DNA from: JACVRW01 sp963846505
Lineage (GTDB): Bacteria > Actinomycetota > Thermoleophilia > Solirubrobacterales > Thermoleophilaceae
NCBI GenBank assembly: GCA_963846505.1
Contig: CAWJWD010000006.1
Span: 124,001 to 188,000, forward strand
DNA length: 64,000 nucleotides
Direction: 5' to 3'
In this document: in pieces, positions 19,607 to 29,004 of the stretch
How the letters are laid out: each line of letters starts with the position of its first letter
Numbering within the stretch: the stretch's first letter is position 1
The notes under the pieces: model-generated
The model's input: only the letters and a program-made list of their open reading frames with translations
The model's database searches: none
What the model was told of the DNA's origin: nothing
Position numbers and translations under genes: made by a program

Positions 19607-20606
19607 CTAGGGCGGCAGAAACGCCCCGCCGCGGGCGACGAGGTTGTCGTAGACCGTCTGCTGGATCGTGTCGCGCACGCGCGCGCTCAGCTCCAACACG
19701 AGCGCGCGATCGTTGGCGGCGTCGGGGCCGTAGCGACTCGTGTCGATCGGTTCGCAGAACTCGATCCGCCACCTCGACGGCAGCGGCACCATGCCCAGCG
19801 GGCCGAGCCAGGGAAAGGTCGGGCGTGACGGGGAAGTACGGCGCGCCCAGCAACCGTGCGAGCGGCCGCAGCTCGCCGAGCTTGGGGTAGATCTCCTCGC
19901 TGCCGACGACCGCCACCGGCACGATCGGCGCGCCGGTGCGCAGCGCGACCTCGACGAAGCCGCCGCGGCCGAAGCGCTGCAGGCGGTAGCGCTCGCTCCA
20001 GTCCTTGCCGGTGCCCTTGACGCCCTCGGGGAAGACCGCGACGAGGTGGTCCTGCTCGAGCAGCGCACGCGCGTTGTCGGGCGAGGCCATCACGCCGCCG
20101 AGCTTGCGCATCGCGATCGAGACGAACGGCAGGTCGAAGGCCCAGTCGAGCACGAGGAAGCGCGGGTGGCGCGGCAGCGGATGCTCGCGCAGCAGGGCGA
20201 CGCCGATCATCGTCGCGTCCCAGGGGAGGATGCCGGCGTGGTTGGCGACCAGTAGCGCGCGGCCGTGAGCCGGCACGCGCTCGGCGCCGACCGCCTGCAC
20301 GCGCCACCACCTGTCATAGAGGAACTCGAAGAACGGCTCGGCGAGGTCGGCGAACTCCTCGTCGAAGCCCCAGTCGTCCTCGGCGTAGTCGCCCTCCAGG
20401 CGTCGCAGCAACGCGGCGAGGCCGGCGCGCGCGTCGTGCGGCAGCTCGACGGCGCCGCGCGCGAGCGCCTCGGGCAGGTCCAGACCAGCGTCGAGGCCGC
20501 GGCGGAAGCGGCGCAGGAAGGAGATCGTGCCGGCGTAGTCGGGTCGCTCGGAGGAGCCGGTCGGGCGCCGGCCGGCGTCGCCGCCGGCGGAGCGGAAGCC
20601 GGTCAT
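19607..20606 (-). CDS. PlsC-type 1-acylglycerol-phosphate acyltransferase family protein (one frame change)
   Basis: About 332 residues. The acyltransferase motif I appears as VANHAGILPWDA (the longer-spaced variant) and motif III as VAVFPEGVKGTGK; GAPIVPVAVVGSEEIYP matches motif IV. The frame changes near 19820: YFPVTP continues as TFPWLGPLGMVPLPSRW after removal of one base, restoring a normal C-terminus. ATG at 20606 overlaps the stop of the epimerase gene (ATGA). Role: esterification of a glycerol-phosphate or other lipid alcohol at the inner membrane face. With the neighbouring acyl-CoA reductase-like gene a wax, ether or unusual lipid pathway is possible. Confidence 0.85.
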
Positions 20607-21613
20607 CGCTCGCGTGCTCCGCCGGGAGCGACCGCCGCGATCAGCGGGCGCAGCGGCCGCGGACGCGAACGAGCGCGCGCCCACTCCTCGACGGCCGACA
20701 GCGTCGAGTGGCGCGGAGTGAAGCCGATCTCGTCGGTAAGACGCGTGATGTCGACCGCGCGTCCGTAGCGCAGCAGGCGCTGGAAGTCCTCGGACAGCTC
20801 GGGCGCGCCGGCGCGGCTGGCGGCGGCCACGGTGGGGGCGAACAGCGGCGCCGCCAGCGGCAGGCGCGGCTTGCCGGCGAGCCGGATCATGCGCGTGAGG
20901 CCGATCGTGCCGCTGGCGGCGACGTTCACCGCTCCACGCACCGGCCGTGCGACGGCCGCCGCGAGCGCGTCGACGGCGTCTCGCTCGTGCACGAACTGCA
21001 GGCGCGGGTCGAAGCCGAGGTAGGCGGGACAGGCCGGCAGCGACAGATAGCGCGTGACCTGCGTGTCGAGCGACGGCCCGATCGCGGGCTGGTAGCGCAG
21101 CATCGTGCAGGTCACCTCGGGGTGACGGCGGGCGTACGACTCGAAGGTCGTCTCGATCTCCGCCACGTCGCGCTGGAAGCGCGTACGGGGCGGGACCTCG
21201 CTCGTCATCCGCTCGGTGAAGAACTGCGGCGCGTGCGGCTCGGCGCCGTAGACGCCGGCCGAGCCGCGGATCACGATCGTGCGAATCGTCGGGGTGCGCT
21301 CGCAGGCGGCGAGCAACTGCAGCGTGCCGATCACGTTGATCTCGTGCATCGTCCGCGGCGACATGCCGGGGCCTGGTCGGCGCACGATCTGGTTGTGGAC
21401 GACGGTGTCGGCCTGGGTCGCCGGCAACAACCGCACGAGCGCCGGGTCGCGCAGGTCGACGTCGATCCGCTCGGTGCTCGGGAGCTCCAGGCGCGGCGCG
21501 CGCGTGTCCACGCCGCCGACGTAGTCGTAGGACGGGTCGGATTCCAGCCGGGCGGCGAGGCTCGCCCCGACGTGGCTGCCGACGCCGGTGATCAGCACCC
21601 GGCGGCCGGCCAC
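20603..21613 (-). CDS. NAD-dependent epimerase/dehydratase family protein
   Basis: A 336-residue extended SDR: RVLITGVGSHVGASLAARL nucleotide loop, a DVDLRDPALVRLL acidic turn and a TIVIRGSAGVYG segment. The usual YxxxK site is not obvious; after the RGSAGVYG segment the chain reads TRFQRDVAEIETTF. The catalytic Tyr may therefore be absent, suggesting a binding or atypical redox role. GTG at 21613 overlaps the previous stop (TAGTG), and the stop overlaps the acyltransferase start. These three minus-strand genes form a tight operon. Confidence 0.78.
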   Translation of the reverse strand: MAGRRVLITGVGSHVGASLAARLESDPSYDYVGGVDTRAPRLELPSTERIDVDLRDPALVRLLPATQADTVVHNQIVRRPGPGMSPRTMHEINVIGTLQLLAACERTPTIRTIVIRGSAGVYGAEPHAPQFFTERMTSEVPPRTRFQRDVAEIETTFESYARRHPEVTCTMLRYQPAIGPSLDTQVTRYLSLPACPAYLGFDPRLQFVHERDAVDALAAAVARPVRGAVNVAASGTIGLTRMIRLAGKPRLPLAAPLFAPTVAAASRAGAPELSEDFQRLLRYGRAVDITRLTDEIGFTPRHSTLSAVEEWARARSRPRPLRPLIAAVAPGGARER

Positions 21614-22089
21614 TACGCAGCGCCGGAGGACCCGCTCCCGGAGGAGCCGCGCCTGGCGGAGCCGCGCTTCGCGGATGCGGGCTTCGCGGAGCCGCCCTTC
21701 GCCGAGCCGCGCTTCGCGGAGGCGCTTCTCGCCGAGGAACGCTTCGCCGGCTTCGCCGCGGACCGCGGGACCTGCCGTGCCGGCAGCCGTTCCTCGATCG
21801 CGTCCAAGCGCCGGCACGATCGCGCGCAGCTCGGCCTCAGCGCCTTGAGGTCGTCGTGGGTGGCGGGGCGGCGCTCCTCGATCGCGCCGGTGACGACGCG
21901 CCGGCTGCGGGCGATGCCCGCCTCCGCGCCGCGCTTGAGCTGGTCGACCGTGTCGACGAGCTCGTCGATCGCGCCTTGGGTGCGGTCGCGGCTGCGCTCG
22001 GCCGAGCCGAGGGTGGCCTGCACGGTGCGATCGACGGCGTCGCGCAACGCGTCGGGAAGCTCGCGGGGATTGGTGGGGCGCCGTGCCAT
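21613..22089 (-). CDS. coiled-coil protein with basic Ser/Ala/Lys repeat tail
   Basis: About 158 residues. The first 95 are amphipathic helix (LRDAVDRTVQATLGSAERSR and similar), like phasins or apolipoprotein-type proteins. The tail is low-complexity, with repeats of the SAKRGSAK type resembling PHA-granule PhaF or histone-like tails that bind DNA. Around 21800-21850 the helix is disturbed: two compensating frame changes would turn the odd ALRPSCARSCRRLDA into ALRAELRAIVRRLDA. First gene of the operon with the epimerase and acyltransferase. A granule-associated or nucleoid role is inference. Confidence 0.65.
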   Translation of the reverse strand: MARRPTNPRELPDALRDAVDRTVQATLGSAERSRDRTQGAIDELVDTVDQLKRGAEAGIARSRRVVTGAIEERRPATHDDLKALRPSCARSCRRLDAIEERLPARQVPRSAAKPAKRSSARSASAKRGSAKGGSAKPASAKRGSARRGSSGSGSSGAA

Positions 22090-22134
22090 CCGCCGTCGCA
22101 GTCTCGCAGGCGACGACGACTATCGTGCCGGCCC

Positions 22135-22829
22135 GTGACGCTGGAGCACCGCATCCGGCCGCGGCACCTGAACCCGGCCGCCGAGCTCGCCGAGCGGGTG
22201 CTGCTGCCGGGCGACCCGCATCGAGCGCTCGCCGTCGCCCAGGCGCTGCTCGACCAGCCGAAGATGTTCAACCACCGCCGCGGGCTCTGGGGCTACACCG
22301 GCACGGCCGCCGACGGCGAGCAGCTGACGATCCAGGCGACCGGCATGGGCGGACCGAGCGCGGCGATCGTCTGCGAGGAGCTGATCGCGCTCGGGGCCCG
22401 CCGCCTGGTCCGGATCGGCACCTGCGGCGCGCTCGTGGACGAGCTGCCGTTGGGGACGCTGGTCGCCGCAGAGCGAGCACTGCCGACCGACGGCGCCAGC
22501 GCGGCGCTGGGCGCCGACGGCACGGTGGCGGCCGATCCGGAGCTGACCGCCGCCCTGGTCGCGGCGGGCGCCCGCCCGGCGACCGTCGTGACCACCGACC
22601 TCTTCTACGACCCGCGCGCCGAGGTCGCCGAGGAGTGGCTGGCCCGGGGCGCCACCGTGGTCGAGATGGAGGCCGCCGCGATCTTCATGGTCGCCGAGCG
22701 CCGCGGCGCCACCGCCGCCTGCGTGCTCGGCGTGACCGACGTCCCGGGCGCCGAACGAGTCGACTCCAGCGCGCGCGAAGCCGAGCGAGATCGAGAGCGA
22801 TCGGCCTCGCCGTCGGCGCCACCGGCTAG
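22135..22829 (+). CDS. purine/uridine nucleoside phosphorylase (DeoD/Udp-like), frame change near the end
   Basis: Phosphorolysis of nucleosides for base salvage. The PNP_UDP_1 fold is shown by VLLPGDPHRALAVAQAL, MGGPSAAIVCEELIALG, VRIGTCGALVDELPLG and the nucleoside-binding VEMEAAAIFMVAERRG. After VTDVPGAERVDSSARE the frame drifts; a missing base near 22795 restores the typical helix and the ending IGLAVGATG at 22829. The uncorrected frame runs on to 22857 with an unlikely Ser/Pro tail. GTG start. The choice between purine and uridine specificity cannot be made. It is convergent with the coiled-coil gene at 22854. Confidence 0.85.
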
Positions 22830-22853
22830 GATTCCGCAGGTGCCCTCGGCGCG

Positions 22854-23298
22854 CTAAGCGGTCTTCAAACGCTGCTGGCGCCGCGAGACCGGCTCGTCGC
22901 CGGGCCCGACGGAGTGCGCGCAGGGCGGCGACGTCGCGGGCGATCTCGTCGATGCGCTGCTCGATCGCGGTCAGACGGTCGGCCTCGGGGCTTGGCGCCG
23001 GGACGGCGGCGGCGCGCTCCTCGAGCCGATCGAGCGAGTCCTCGATGCCCTCGAGCCGCTGGGAGAGCGAGCGTAGGCGGCGAGTGACGCGCTCGATGTC
23101 GGCTGCCGAGGGGATGCCGAGGGCGCCCATCGCAGCCTCTTGCGCCTGCACCGCCTTCTCGCGTGCCTCGAACGCTCGCGCGAGGGCGGAGTTGACGACG
23201 GAATTTCCGATCAGCTCCTCAGCTATCTTCCCGAGCGCCTCCTCGCCTTGGCGGGAGAGTCGGTCCACGAAGCCCTGATCGTCGTCGAGTGCATCCAT
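22854..23298 (-). CDS. coiled-coil phasin-like protein (one frame change)
   Basis: About 147 residues, almost entirely helical. It has a hydrophilic N-terminus (MDALDDDQGFVDRLSRQGEE), a segment LGKIAEELIGNSVVNSALARAF and a heptad coiled coil with LRSLSQRLEGIEDSLDRLEER. The frame changes near 22915; removing one base gives the compact ending GDEPVSRRQQRLKTA. It resembles short proteins found near polyhydroxyalkanoate or phasin genes, but no PHA synthase is in the window. Together with the gene at 21613 it makes two coiled-coil proteins in 1.7 kb. Function unknown. Confidence 0.68.
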
Positions 23299-23688
23299 GA
23301 GCGGCGGTCAGCGTAGCGGACGGGACGCCCAGGAGCGCCAAAACCCGAACTCTCACCCTCAAGTCGAGGTTGAATTTGATTAGGAATCTCCATGTTCAGG
23401 AAGAATCCGGCCCACGAAGACGCAAGCTGCGGTCGCTGAGGGAGGCGCCGAGGCGGGCAACCGCGAAATTGAAGGTATGGGCAGGGTCGGCCGATATACG
23501 TGCGTGAATGCTTCCTCGAGCCAGGAGCGCAGCACGATGCGCGCTGCCTGGATCAAGGCGAACGGTTCTCTGTTGCAGCGCATACACCCAGCAAGTAGCG
23601 TTGAGAGCGTGGCGGGCTGCCCTCGGGGTATGGCCATGCCCGGATTCGGCCCCATCCGGGGCCACCAGGGAGGACTGAGGGAACGAGC
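23299..23688. other. gene-free region upstream of the wall hydrolase
   Basis: About 390 bases with no convincing coding frame and a lower GC content than its surroundings, especially 23340-23500. Near the downstream end is a perfect 6-bp hairpin GGCCCC(23648-23653)-ATCC-GGGGCC(23658-23663), followed by AGGGAGGACTGAGGGAACG before the ATG. Wall hydrolases of actinobacteria often have c-di-AMP riboswitches; I looked for the conserved ydaO segments and do not see them. A long untranslated leader or promoter region is likely. Confidence 0.5.
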
Positions 23689-26194
23689 ATGACGACGAGG
23701 TTCACGCATACGCTCTTCGCGGCGGCGGTCCTCGCGCTGGCGTTCCTCACCGCCCTGACGTTGCCGGCGGCCGCCCAGCAGCAGACCGTCTACGTGAAGC
23801 TCCCCACCGGCGAGGTGGTGCAGGTCACCGTCGACGTGCCGCCCGGCTCGCTCGCTGGACGACATCCAGCTGCCCGGCACGCCGGTTCCCACGCCCACCA
23901 CCCCGACGACGCCGACCAGCCCCACGGCGCCGACCACGCCCAGCACTCCGACCACGCCCACGGCGCCCGAGCCCAAGCCGCAGACGACACCGCCCAACGC
24001 GCCGGCGCCCAGCCCGCGCAGCACGGGCGGATCGCCCCAGGGTCGCACCGGCAGCGGGGAGCGGATCGAGCCCGGCGACGACGGCGAGCCGAACACGCTC
24101 ACCGGCAAGCTTAAGGGTAAAGTCGAGCGTGAGGGTTTGGGTCGAAAGAGTCGAACGGGCGGTACCGGTGCCGACCCCCTGCGCAACCCCGACGGATCGC
24201 CGACTCCCTCGAACCCGGGCTTCGTTGATGCGTTGCCGGGTCCGTCGGTGGCGTCGGGTGTGCCGAATTTCGTGATCAGGAAGTTTCGGGTGCCGCCGTT
24301 CTCTGCTGCCGATCTACCAGGCGGCCGGGATCGAGTACGGCATCCGCTGGGAGATCCTGGCAGCGATCAACGAGATCGAGACCGACTACGGCCGCAACCT
24401 CAACGTCTCCAGCGCAGGAGCACTCGGGTGGATGCAGTTCATGCCCTCGACCTGGAAGGCCTACGGCACCGACGCCAACAAGGACGGACGCAAGGACCCC
24501 TACAACCCCGTCGACGCGATCTTCGCCGCCGCCCGCTACCTCAAGGCAGCCAACTACCAAAACGACGTCAGGGCCGCGATCTGGGCCTACAACCACGCCG
24601 ACTGGTACGTCGACTCCGTCCTCCTGCGCGCACGCCTCATCGCCGGCGTCCCCGCCGACCTCATCGGCTCCCTGACCGGCCTCACCGAAGGCCGCTTCCC
24701 CGTCTACGCCCGCGCACGCTACGCCGACGACCTCGCCGAGCAAGGCGTGCTCAAGCGCGCCAAGGCCGGCGAGAACGCCGCCAACGTCATCGAATCCGAC
24801 GACAACCGCCGCGGCATCGAGATCTTCGCCCGCGAAGGCTCCCCCGTCGTCGCCGTCAACGACGGCGTCGTCAAGGAGATCGGCACCAGCAAGCGCCTCG
24901 GCCGCTACCTCATCCTCCAAGACGTCTACGGCAACCGCTACACCTACGGCCACCTCGGCAAGGTGTCCCGCTACTACCCGGTCCCCAAGACCGACGCGGA
25001 CGCGATCACCGGCCAGCGCGACGCGCAGGCGCTGAAGGCCAACCAGGGCGACGAGCCCGCCGATCCCAAGCCGAGCGCGCCGGCATCCGCGGGCAGCCAG
25101 CCGGCCGACGCCGCCGATCGTCCCGAACCGAAGCTGCACGCCAAGTCGCACGGCCAGGCCAGCCAGGCCTCGGTGCCGGTCAAGCAGCGTCTGTTCGCCC
25201 ACCCGGACATGCCGCAGGCACGCGAGTCCGGCGGGCTCGAGCAGCTGCTCGACTCAAGGGCCGCGCTCGGCAAGTACGCCGACCTACCGCAACTACTTCT
25301 CCCGCCCCTTCGGCCTCGACGCGTCCAAGGTGCGCCTGCGGTCGCTCAAGAAGGGGTCGCATGTGATCGGGGGGACGATCCTGGGTCGGGTCGGCGCTCC
25401 GGACGAGCAGGCGTCGCGGCTGGAGTTCGAGATTCGTCCGGCGGGCAAGGGTGCGCCGCGGATCGATCCGAAGCCGATCCTCGACGGCTGGAAGCTCTTG
25501 GAGGCGACCGCGATCTACCGCGCCTCCGGTCGCAACGTCCTGCACGGCGACGACGAGCAGGGCGCGATGTCGATCGGCCAGATCCTGCTGCTGCCCAAGC
25601 CGCTGCTCGAAAAGCGCGTGCTCGCCGACGAGCGCATCGAGATCTACGCCGGCGGACGCGACGACATCCGCTCCGGCCAGATCGACCGGCGCGTGCTCGC
25701 CACGCTCGAATACCTCGCCGAATCCGGACTGCGCCCGACCATCACCTCCCTGCGCAACGGCCACGGCTTCTACACCGCGTCGGGCAACGTCTCCGAGCAC
25801 TCCTCGGGCAACGCCGTCGACATCGCAGCCATCAACGGCATCCCGATCGTCGGCCACCAAGACGCCGGCGGCATCACCGACCAGACGGTCCGGCGCATCA
25901 TGCTGCTCCAAGGCACCATCCGCCCCCACCAGATCATCAGCCTGCTCGACTACGGGCAGAACACCCTCGCGCTGGCCGACCACAACGACCACATCCACGT
26001 CGGCTTCCAACCTCTCTTCGGACCCAACACCAAGCTCGCACGCCAAGCGATGACCGTGCTCGAGCCCAGACCAGTGGTCCGATCTGCTCGAACGCCTCGG
26101 CGAGATCGACAACCCCGTCGTCCCCACCAAGCCCTCGAAGTACGCAATCCCGGTCAAGCAGCACCGGGCCAGCGACGCCCACTCGGGCGAGTAG
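23689..26194 (+). CDS. secreted multidomain cell-wall hydrolase: SLT + split M23-like + M15-like (four frame changes)
   Basis: About 833 residues after removing four single extra bases (near 23852, 24294, 25284 and 26066). Order: signal peptide ending PAAAQ; Pro/Thr linker (PTPTTPTTPTSPTAP); lytic transglycosylase domain with NEIETDYGRNLNVSS and GALGWMQFMPSTWKAYG, where the first Glu is the likely catalytic acid. Next is an M23/LytM-like half (EGSPVVAVNDGVV, YTYGHLGKV), a Pro/Ala-rich insert, and the matching half ASRLEFEIRPAGKG. Last is an M15-type domain with EHSSGNAVDIAA (His and Asp) and DHNDHIHVGF (His). The M23 part lacks the first zinc motif and may only bind wall. It probably cleaves glycan and peptide at the cell surface. 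Confidence 0.8.
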
Positions 26195-26198
26195 CGCG

Positions 26199-27088
26199 AC
26201 GGCCCCCTCCGCCGAGCAGCTCGACGTCCACGGGTTCGTCCAGTTCGAGTACGCCCACGTGCTCGGCCCGCCGGACGGCCGCTACCTCGTCCGCAGCGAT
26301 GCAGGACGCGCCGCTCGAAGCGGTGCTCGTGCTCGAGACGCTCGGCGCCCCACGCGCCGACCCCGCGGCTGCGCCGGCGCCGAGGCCGCGAGCTGAGCGA
26401 CGCCACGGAGCCGGCGTCGGCGCCGCTGACGCGCGTCACCGTCGTGCCACCCCCGGCCGTTCGATTCGCCACGACGAGGCAGAGCACTGGCTCGACGACG
26501 CTGCAACGTGACCCCGAGCGGACCGCCGACGAGCTGCGACGAGCGGTGCGTCTCCTCAACCGCGCGCTGCACGCCCAGCGGATCGCCACCGCCGATCCCC
26601 ACGCGGCGGACGTCACGGCCGAGCGGGCGTTCGCGACCCGGATCGGGTTCGGCGCCGGCGAGGCCGTCGCCGACGGGCCGCTACGAGCGCGCCTGGGAGC
26701 TGCCGCGCGGCGAGGTGCGCAAGCGGATGCGATCGATGGAGGCGCCGGAGGAGCGCTTCGCGGCCGTGCTCGGCGGACGGGAGCGAGCCCTGGCCTGCGA
26801 GGAGCTCGTGCTGCGCGCGCGCGGCGACCTCGACGCCGGTCGCGAGCGGCGAGGCCGCGCTGGTCATGCGCGTGGCCCTGGAGGCGCTGCTGGCGGAGCT
26901 GCCCGAGCAGGCGGCCGGGCTCGCCGAGCGAGCGGGCCGAGATCGGCGCGGCGGCCAACGCTGCGCTCGAAGGCCCCCTCGACGAGCCCAAGCGCGCTAC
27001 CCTCGTGCGAACCCTCGAACAGTCCGAGGTGGCGCTTCGGAAGTGGCGTTTGATCCCTAAGGGTTCACACAGCAATAGCCAGTTCTGA
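26199..27088 (+). CDS. unknown protein downstream of the wall hydrolase (at least five frame changes)
   Basis: A coding stretch whose frame advances by one base at least five times. Recognisable pieces in order are SAEQLDVHGFVQFEYAHVLG, QDAPLEAVLVLETLGAP, RTADELRRAVRLLNRALHAQ, RYERAWELPRGEVRKRMRS and ALVMRVALEALLAELPEQAA, then KRATLVRTLEQSEVALRKW. Corrected, it would be roughly 290 residues: a short N-terminal beta segment, a Pro/Ala linker and a mostly helical C-terminus. No ATG or GTG fits; an ACG at 26199, five bases after the hydrolase stop, sits where a start is expected, so the start may be miscalled. No family recognised. Confidence 0.55.
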
Positions 27089-27215
27089 AGCTTCTGGGCG
27101 AGGTCTTCCCAGCGACTGCTCAAACTTCTAGCATCGCTCGTCACAATCCACGGGTGGGGCATGTCCCCGACCGTTTATGAAAGACGAAGCAACGACTCCT
27201 AGAGTGGCGGGATAA

Positions 27216-27549
27216 ATGGCGAGTGACCTCGAGCGCGTGTTGCGCAGCATGGCAAGTGAAGACCGTTTGGCAATCCTCGACGCAATGGTCGAGGGCGCTG
27301 CCAGCCCGGTGCAGGCCTCGCGGCAGTTGGAGCTGCCGCTTGGCGAACGTCGCCTACCACGTGCGCTCCCTGCGGGATGCTGGGCTGCTGCGTGAGCGTG
27401 GCTACCGACAGGCGCGTGGAGCCGTCGAGAACCTCTACGAGGTCACCTCGCTCGGCATGCGGGTGCGGGTCGCGGCTCGCCAGGTCGCCGATGCCGTCGA
27501 GGAGGAGGGTCAACCGGCCAAGGGCTCGCGGCGCCGCGTACGCAAGTAG
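27216..27549 (+). CDS. small winged-helix (ArsR-like) regulator (one frame change)
   Basis: About 110 residues once an extra base near 27343 is removed. The ATG at 27216 starts MASDLERVLRSMASEDRLAI, a typical ArsR-type opening. It continues with LDAMVEGAASPVQASRQLEL, then after the break LANVAYHVRSLRDAGLLRER, the recognition helix and wing, and a basic C-terminus. No metal-binding cysteine motif is visible. It is convergent with the PadR gene at 27579. Regulated genes unknown. Confidence 0.75.
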
Positions 27550-27578
27550 GGCGGCGCAGGCAGACGGCTCCGGCGGCC

Positions 27579-28145
27579 TCAGGCGCAGCCGGGGAAGCTC
27601 TCGATCCGCGTCCGGGCGAAGCGGATCCATTCGAGCTCGGCACGCAGGTGTTCGCCGGTCGCGCCTTGGATCAGCTCGGCCAGCAGCGCGAGCCACGGGC
27701 TCTCGCCGTTCAACGGCGGCTCTCCGTCGGCCGCGGTCTCCAGCAGCGAGAGGCAGTCCCGCTCGTACTCGTCGAGCGCCTCCAACAGCCGTGGCGCATC
27801 GACGGGGCGGGCGACGGCGATCTTCGCCAGCAGCTCGGTACGCACCGGTTCCTTACGTGCCGGGCGTGCCAGCCACTGCACGAAGGCCGTCTCGGCGGCC
27901 GCTGTGGCGTGGTACATCACACGCTCGCGCTGGCGCTGTCTCCCGGGCATGTCCTTGACCGTCCTGCTGACGAGCTGCTCGTTCTCGAGCCGCTCGAGCA
28001 CCGGATAGATGCTCGACGTGGTCAGCTTCCAGGCCGGACCCATGCGCTCGTTCATCCGCTGCGCGAGCTCGTAGCCGTACCCGGGCCGCTCCAAGAGCAA
28101 GCCGAGCAGTACTCCGGTGACCGGCGACGAAGCTCCAGCGCGCAT
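27579..28145 (-). CDS. PadR-family transcriptional regulator
   Basis: A 188-residue regulator. The N-terminal winged helix reads VLLGLLLERPGYGYELAQRM, then SSIYPVLERLENEQLVSRTV, matching PadR. The C-terminal half is helical (PadR C-terminal dimerisation) and ends with a single Cys. GGGGGAG lies about six bases before the ATG. It stands alone with a promoter region at 28146-28245, so it is probably autoregulated. Confidence 0.9.
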   Translation of the reverse strand: MRAGASSPVTGVLLGLLLERPGYGYELAQRMNERMGPAWKLTTSSIYPVLERLENEQLVSRTVKDMPGRQRQRERVMYHATAAAETAFVQWLARPARKEPVRTELLAKIAVARPVDAPRLLEALDEYERDCLSLLETAADGEPPLNGESPWLALLAELIQGATGEHLRAELEWIRFARTRIESFPGCA

Positions 28146-28245
28146 CCCAGCTCCCCCTCGGGACGCAGCGACGATCGCCGACGCCCAGAAACAGCAGAAC
28201 TCTCGGAGACCGTAGTTGACCGGTGGGTTTCTCGCAACCGGCCGG

Positions 28246-29004
28246 TCAGTCCAAGGACGTCAGCACGGCCTCCAGCTCGTCCACCACGTCGCCGTCCAGC
28301 TTCACGGCCGCTTGGCCGTCATAGGGCGTCGGACCCTGGGTGACGAGCGCCAGCTGCCCCCCGGCGCCGCGCGTGATGGCGGGCAGCCCGGCGACGGGAT
28401 GCACCTCCAGCGACGAGCCCACGCATAGCATCAGATCCGCCTCGCGCGCCAGCTCGTGCGCTCGCGTCAGCGCCGCCTCGGGCAGCAGCTCGCCGAACAG
28501 CACGACCTCCGGCTTCAGCGGCGTCACGCAGGCCACGCATTCGGGCGCCCCGTCGACGTCCGCGAGCAGCTCGACCACACGCTCCAGCTCCACCCTGCCC
28601 CCGCAGATCGGGCAGCGACTCCACTCGATCGAGCCGTGCACCTCGACCAGCTGCCGGGTCCCCGCCACACGGTGCAGGCGATCGACGTTCTGCGTGATCA
28701 CGCCGCGGACGAGGCCCCGCCGCTCGAGCTCGACGAGCACCTCGTGCGCGCGATTCGGCCGCTTGTCCACGAGGCTCGCGAAGCGCTGGCCGTAGAAGCG
28801 CCAGAAGCGATCCGGGTCCGCGCGCCAGGCGTCGACGTGGGCGACCTCCATCGGATCGACGTTCTCCCACAGACCGGTCCCCGGCGTGCGGAAGTCGGGG
28901 ATCCCGGACGGCACCGAGATCCCCGCGCCCGTCAGCACGACGGCCCGCTCGGCCTGCTGCAGCAGCTGCGCGAGCTGCGCCGCCTGCGTCGATGTCGTCG
29001 TCAC
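28246..29004 (-). CDS. NAD-dependent protein deacylase, sirtuin family
   Basis: Removes acetyl or other acyl groups from protein lysines using NAD. The 252-residue protein has VVLTGAGISVPSGIPDFR, TQNVDRLHR with the adenine-contact Asn/Asp, the catalytic His in VEVHGS, a zinc site with CPIC and CVAC, and VGSSLEVHPVAGLP. GTG at 29004 overlaps the stop of the enoyl-CoA hydratase gene. Being the third gene of a beta-oxidation operon suggests a role in controlling acyl-CoA enzymes by deacylation, as seen for bacterial acetyl-CoA synthetase. Confidence 0.93.
   Translation of the reverse strand: MTTTSTQAAQLAQLLQQAERAVVLTGAGISVPSGIPDFRTPGTGLWENVDPMEVAHVDAWRADPDRFWRFYGQRFASLVDKRPNRAHEVLVELERRGLVRGVITQNVDRLHRVAGTRQLVEVHGSIEWSRCPICGGRVELERVVELLADVDGAPECVACVTPLKPEVVLFGELLPEAALTRAHELAREADLMLCVGSSLEVHPVAGLPAITRGAGGQLALVTQGPTPYDGQAAVKLDGDVVDELEAVLTSLD

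Noticed and set aside
21613..21760. Tandem DNA repeat region as a mobile or CRISPR-like element
   Set aside because: The repetition reflects the Ser/Ala/Lys/Arg codons of the basic tail and lies within a coding frame.
23299..23688. A c-di-AMP (ydaO) riboswitch upstream of the wall hydrolase
   Set aside because: The conserved segments expected of this element (a GGGGGACCC-type start and the GCTAACCTCG-type end) are not visible.
23850..26066. Programmed +1 frameshifting in the wall hydrolase
   Set aside because: The four sites share no slippery heptamer or stop codon context, and similar extra bases occur in unrelated genes across the window.
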